Shown here: one piece after another, positions 63,450 through 64,000 of the stretch
Layout of the letters: every line of letters starts with the position of its first letter
Position numbering within the stretch: position 1 is the first letter of the stretch
From: Dictyobacter aurantiacus
Lineage (GTDB): Bacteria > Chloroflexota > Ktedonobacteria > Ktedonobacterales > Ktedonobacteraceae
Reading direction: 5' to 3'
DNA: 64,000 nt
Assembly: GCF_003967515.1 (NCBI RefSeq)
Contig: NZ_BIFQ01000001.1
Location: forward strand, 3,906,001 to 3,970,000
Position numbers and translations under genes: made by a program
Notes under the pieces: generated by a model
What the model was told of the DNA's origin: nothing
Seen by the model: the letters and a program-made list of their open reading frames with translations, nothing else
Databases searched by the model: none

Positions 63450-64000
63450 ATGCCATCAGAATTATTGAATACTGATATGACCGTGCTGGGTCTGGCGCAT
63501 GGGCATATGCATCCGACGTTGATGCCGAGCGCGCATCGGCACAATGAAGTGGAGCTCAACTTTGTCGAGAGCGGCGCCATGACGTATCTGTTTGGGGGCG
63601 CTCGCGTGGTGGTGCGGACTGGCCAGCTAGCTTTCTTCTGGGCCACGCTACCCCACCAGGTTATCCAGGTGCGGGAAGAGACCCGCTTCCACTGGCTGAC
63701 TATCCCTTTCTCATTTTTTTTACAGTGGAGGGTACCAGCGCACTTTCTGCAGCGCGTGCTGCGCTGTGAGTGTCTGGTAGGAAGTGGTGAGCCCACGTTA
63801 TTGCAACCACAATTTCAACAATGGCGTAGCGATCTGCAGGCCAAAAGTGAAGAACGCAATCAGATCGTGCTGCTCGAAGTGGAGGCCTGCATGCGTCGCC
63901 TGGCCTTAACCATAGCCACGGCCGGCGATAGCTCATATGCGGAGGATGTGCAGCATGTAGAGCCGCGCGTACTGAGCAAGATCGAGCAGATGACCTGTTT
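63450..64000 (+). CDS. AraC-type regulator, N-terminal part (3' end outside window)
   Basis: The frame is open from the ATG at 63450 to the right edge (183 codons seen). The N-terminal part is a cupin sensor domain: SAHRHNEVELNFVESGAMTY, VRTGQLAFFWATLPHQV and FHWLTIP, as in AraC-family proteins such as YesN/MelR-like regulators. The helix-turn-helix part would follow outside the window, so the family call rests on the cupin alone. AAGG lies 9 nt before the ATG. It is divergent from the PhyH gene and probably controls the PhyH-GH35 group in response to a sugar. Confidence 0.75.
   Translation, partial: MPSELLNTDMTVLGLAHGHMHPTLMPSAHRHNEVELNFVESGAMTYLFGGARVVVRTGQLAFFWATLPHQVIQVREETRFHWLTIPFSFFLQWRVPAHFLQRVLRCECLVGSGEPTLLQPQFQQWRSDLQAKSEERNQIVLLEVEACMRRLALTIATAGDSSYAEDVQHVEPRVLSKIEQMTC

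Overview
The window reads like a chromosome segment of a soil-type Chloroflexota bacterium, most likely class Ktedonobacteria. This is an inference from gene content: a Ser/Thr kinase fused to seven WD40 repeats, a tricorn-type S41 protease, an S53 sedolisin, an Eis-type acetyltransferase, many aldo/keto reductases and oxidoreductases, and a large hybrid PKS/NRPS locus. No rRNA, tRNA, CRISPR array, phage gene or intact IS was recognised. The left edge cuts the tricorn-like protease (5' end missing) and the right edge cuts an AraC-type regulator (3' end missing).

Layout. 1-12.7 kb: mixed housekeeping and accessory genes (tricorn-like protease, DUF4870 membrane protein, jelly-roll protein, S53 peptidase, WD40 kinase, GlsB/YeaQ-like membrane protein, GGQ release-factor-like protein, beta-propeller lipoprotein, aldo/keto reductase, DinB-like protein). 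12.7-19.5 kb: a glycerol/dihydroxyacetone locus on the minus strand, in transcription order glpK, glpF, glpD, dhaK, dhaL, dhaM. 20.4-21.6 kb: a class I/II aminotransferase. 21.6-28.8 kb: an ABC ATPase, a 1067-residue FtsX-type permease, a one-TM protein and a NarL-type two-component pair, all on the minus strand. 29.5-33.6 kb: two unknown proteins, an MFS transporter and a luciferase-like oxidoreductase on the plus strand.

33.6-48.9 kb is the most notable region: a four-gene minus-strand biosynthetic operon. In transcription order it encodes FAAL-ACP-KS-AT-DH(N-half); luciferase-like monooxygenase-DH(C-half)-KR-ACP with docking repeats; C-A-PCP-KASIII-KASIII(degenerate); and a free type II thioesterase. 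The inferred pathway is: a fatty acid is activated as acyl-AMP, loaded on the ACP, extended once with malonate, reduced/dehydrated and probably oxygenated, joined to serine (adenylation code read as DVWHISLIDK), and released by the KASIII pair, because no TE or reductase domain is present. A good sigma70-like promoter precedes the first gene, and a small excisionase/MerR-fold protein is encoded just upstream.

49.3-64 kb: htpG (Hsp90), a small conserved-looking protein, an aldo/keto reductase, an M20 peptidase, a zinc glucose-dehydrogenase-like enzyme, an acyl-CoA dehydrogenase-like protein, an Eis-type acetyltransferase, and a GH35 beta-galactosidase / PhyH dioxygenase / AraC regulator group.

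A second theme is intergenic repeats. Very long perfect palindromes (arms 19-35 bp, loops 0-15 nt) sit at gene ends. Some form part of a composite dispersed element (a conserved GC-rich module of about 80 bp joined to a palindrome), present at five places. A separate family of about 63 bp (core GGGGCAAGCCCGGCACCTAC) occurs singly, in tandem, and once inside an open reading frame. A third family makes a 271-bp nested hairpin upstream of the aminotransferase.
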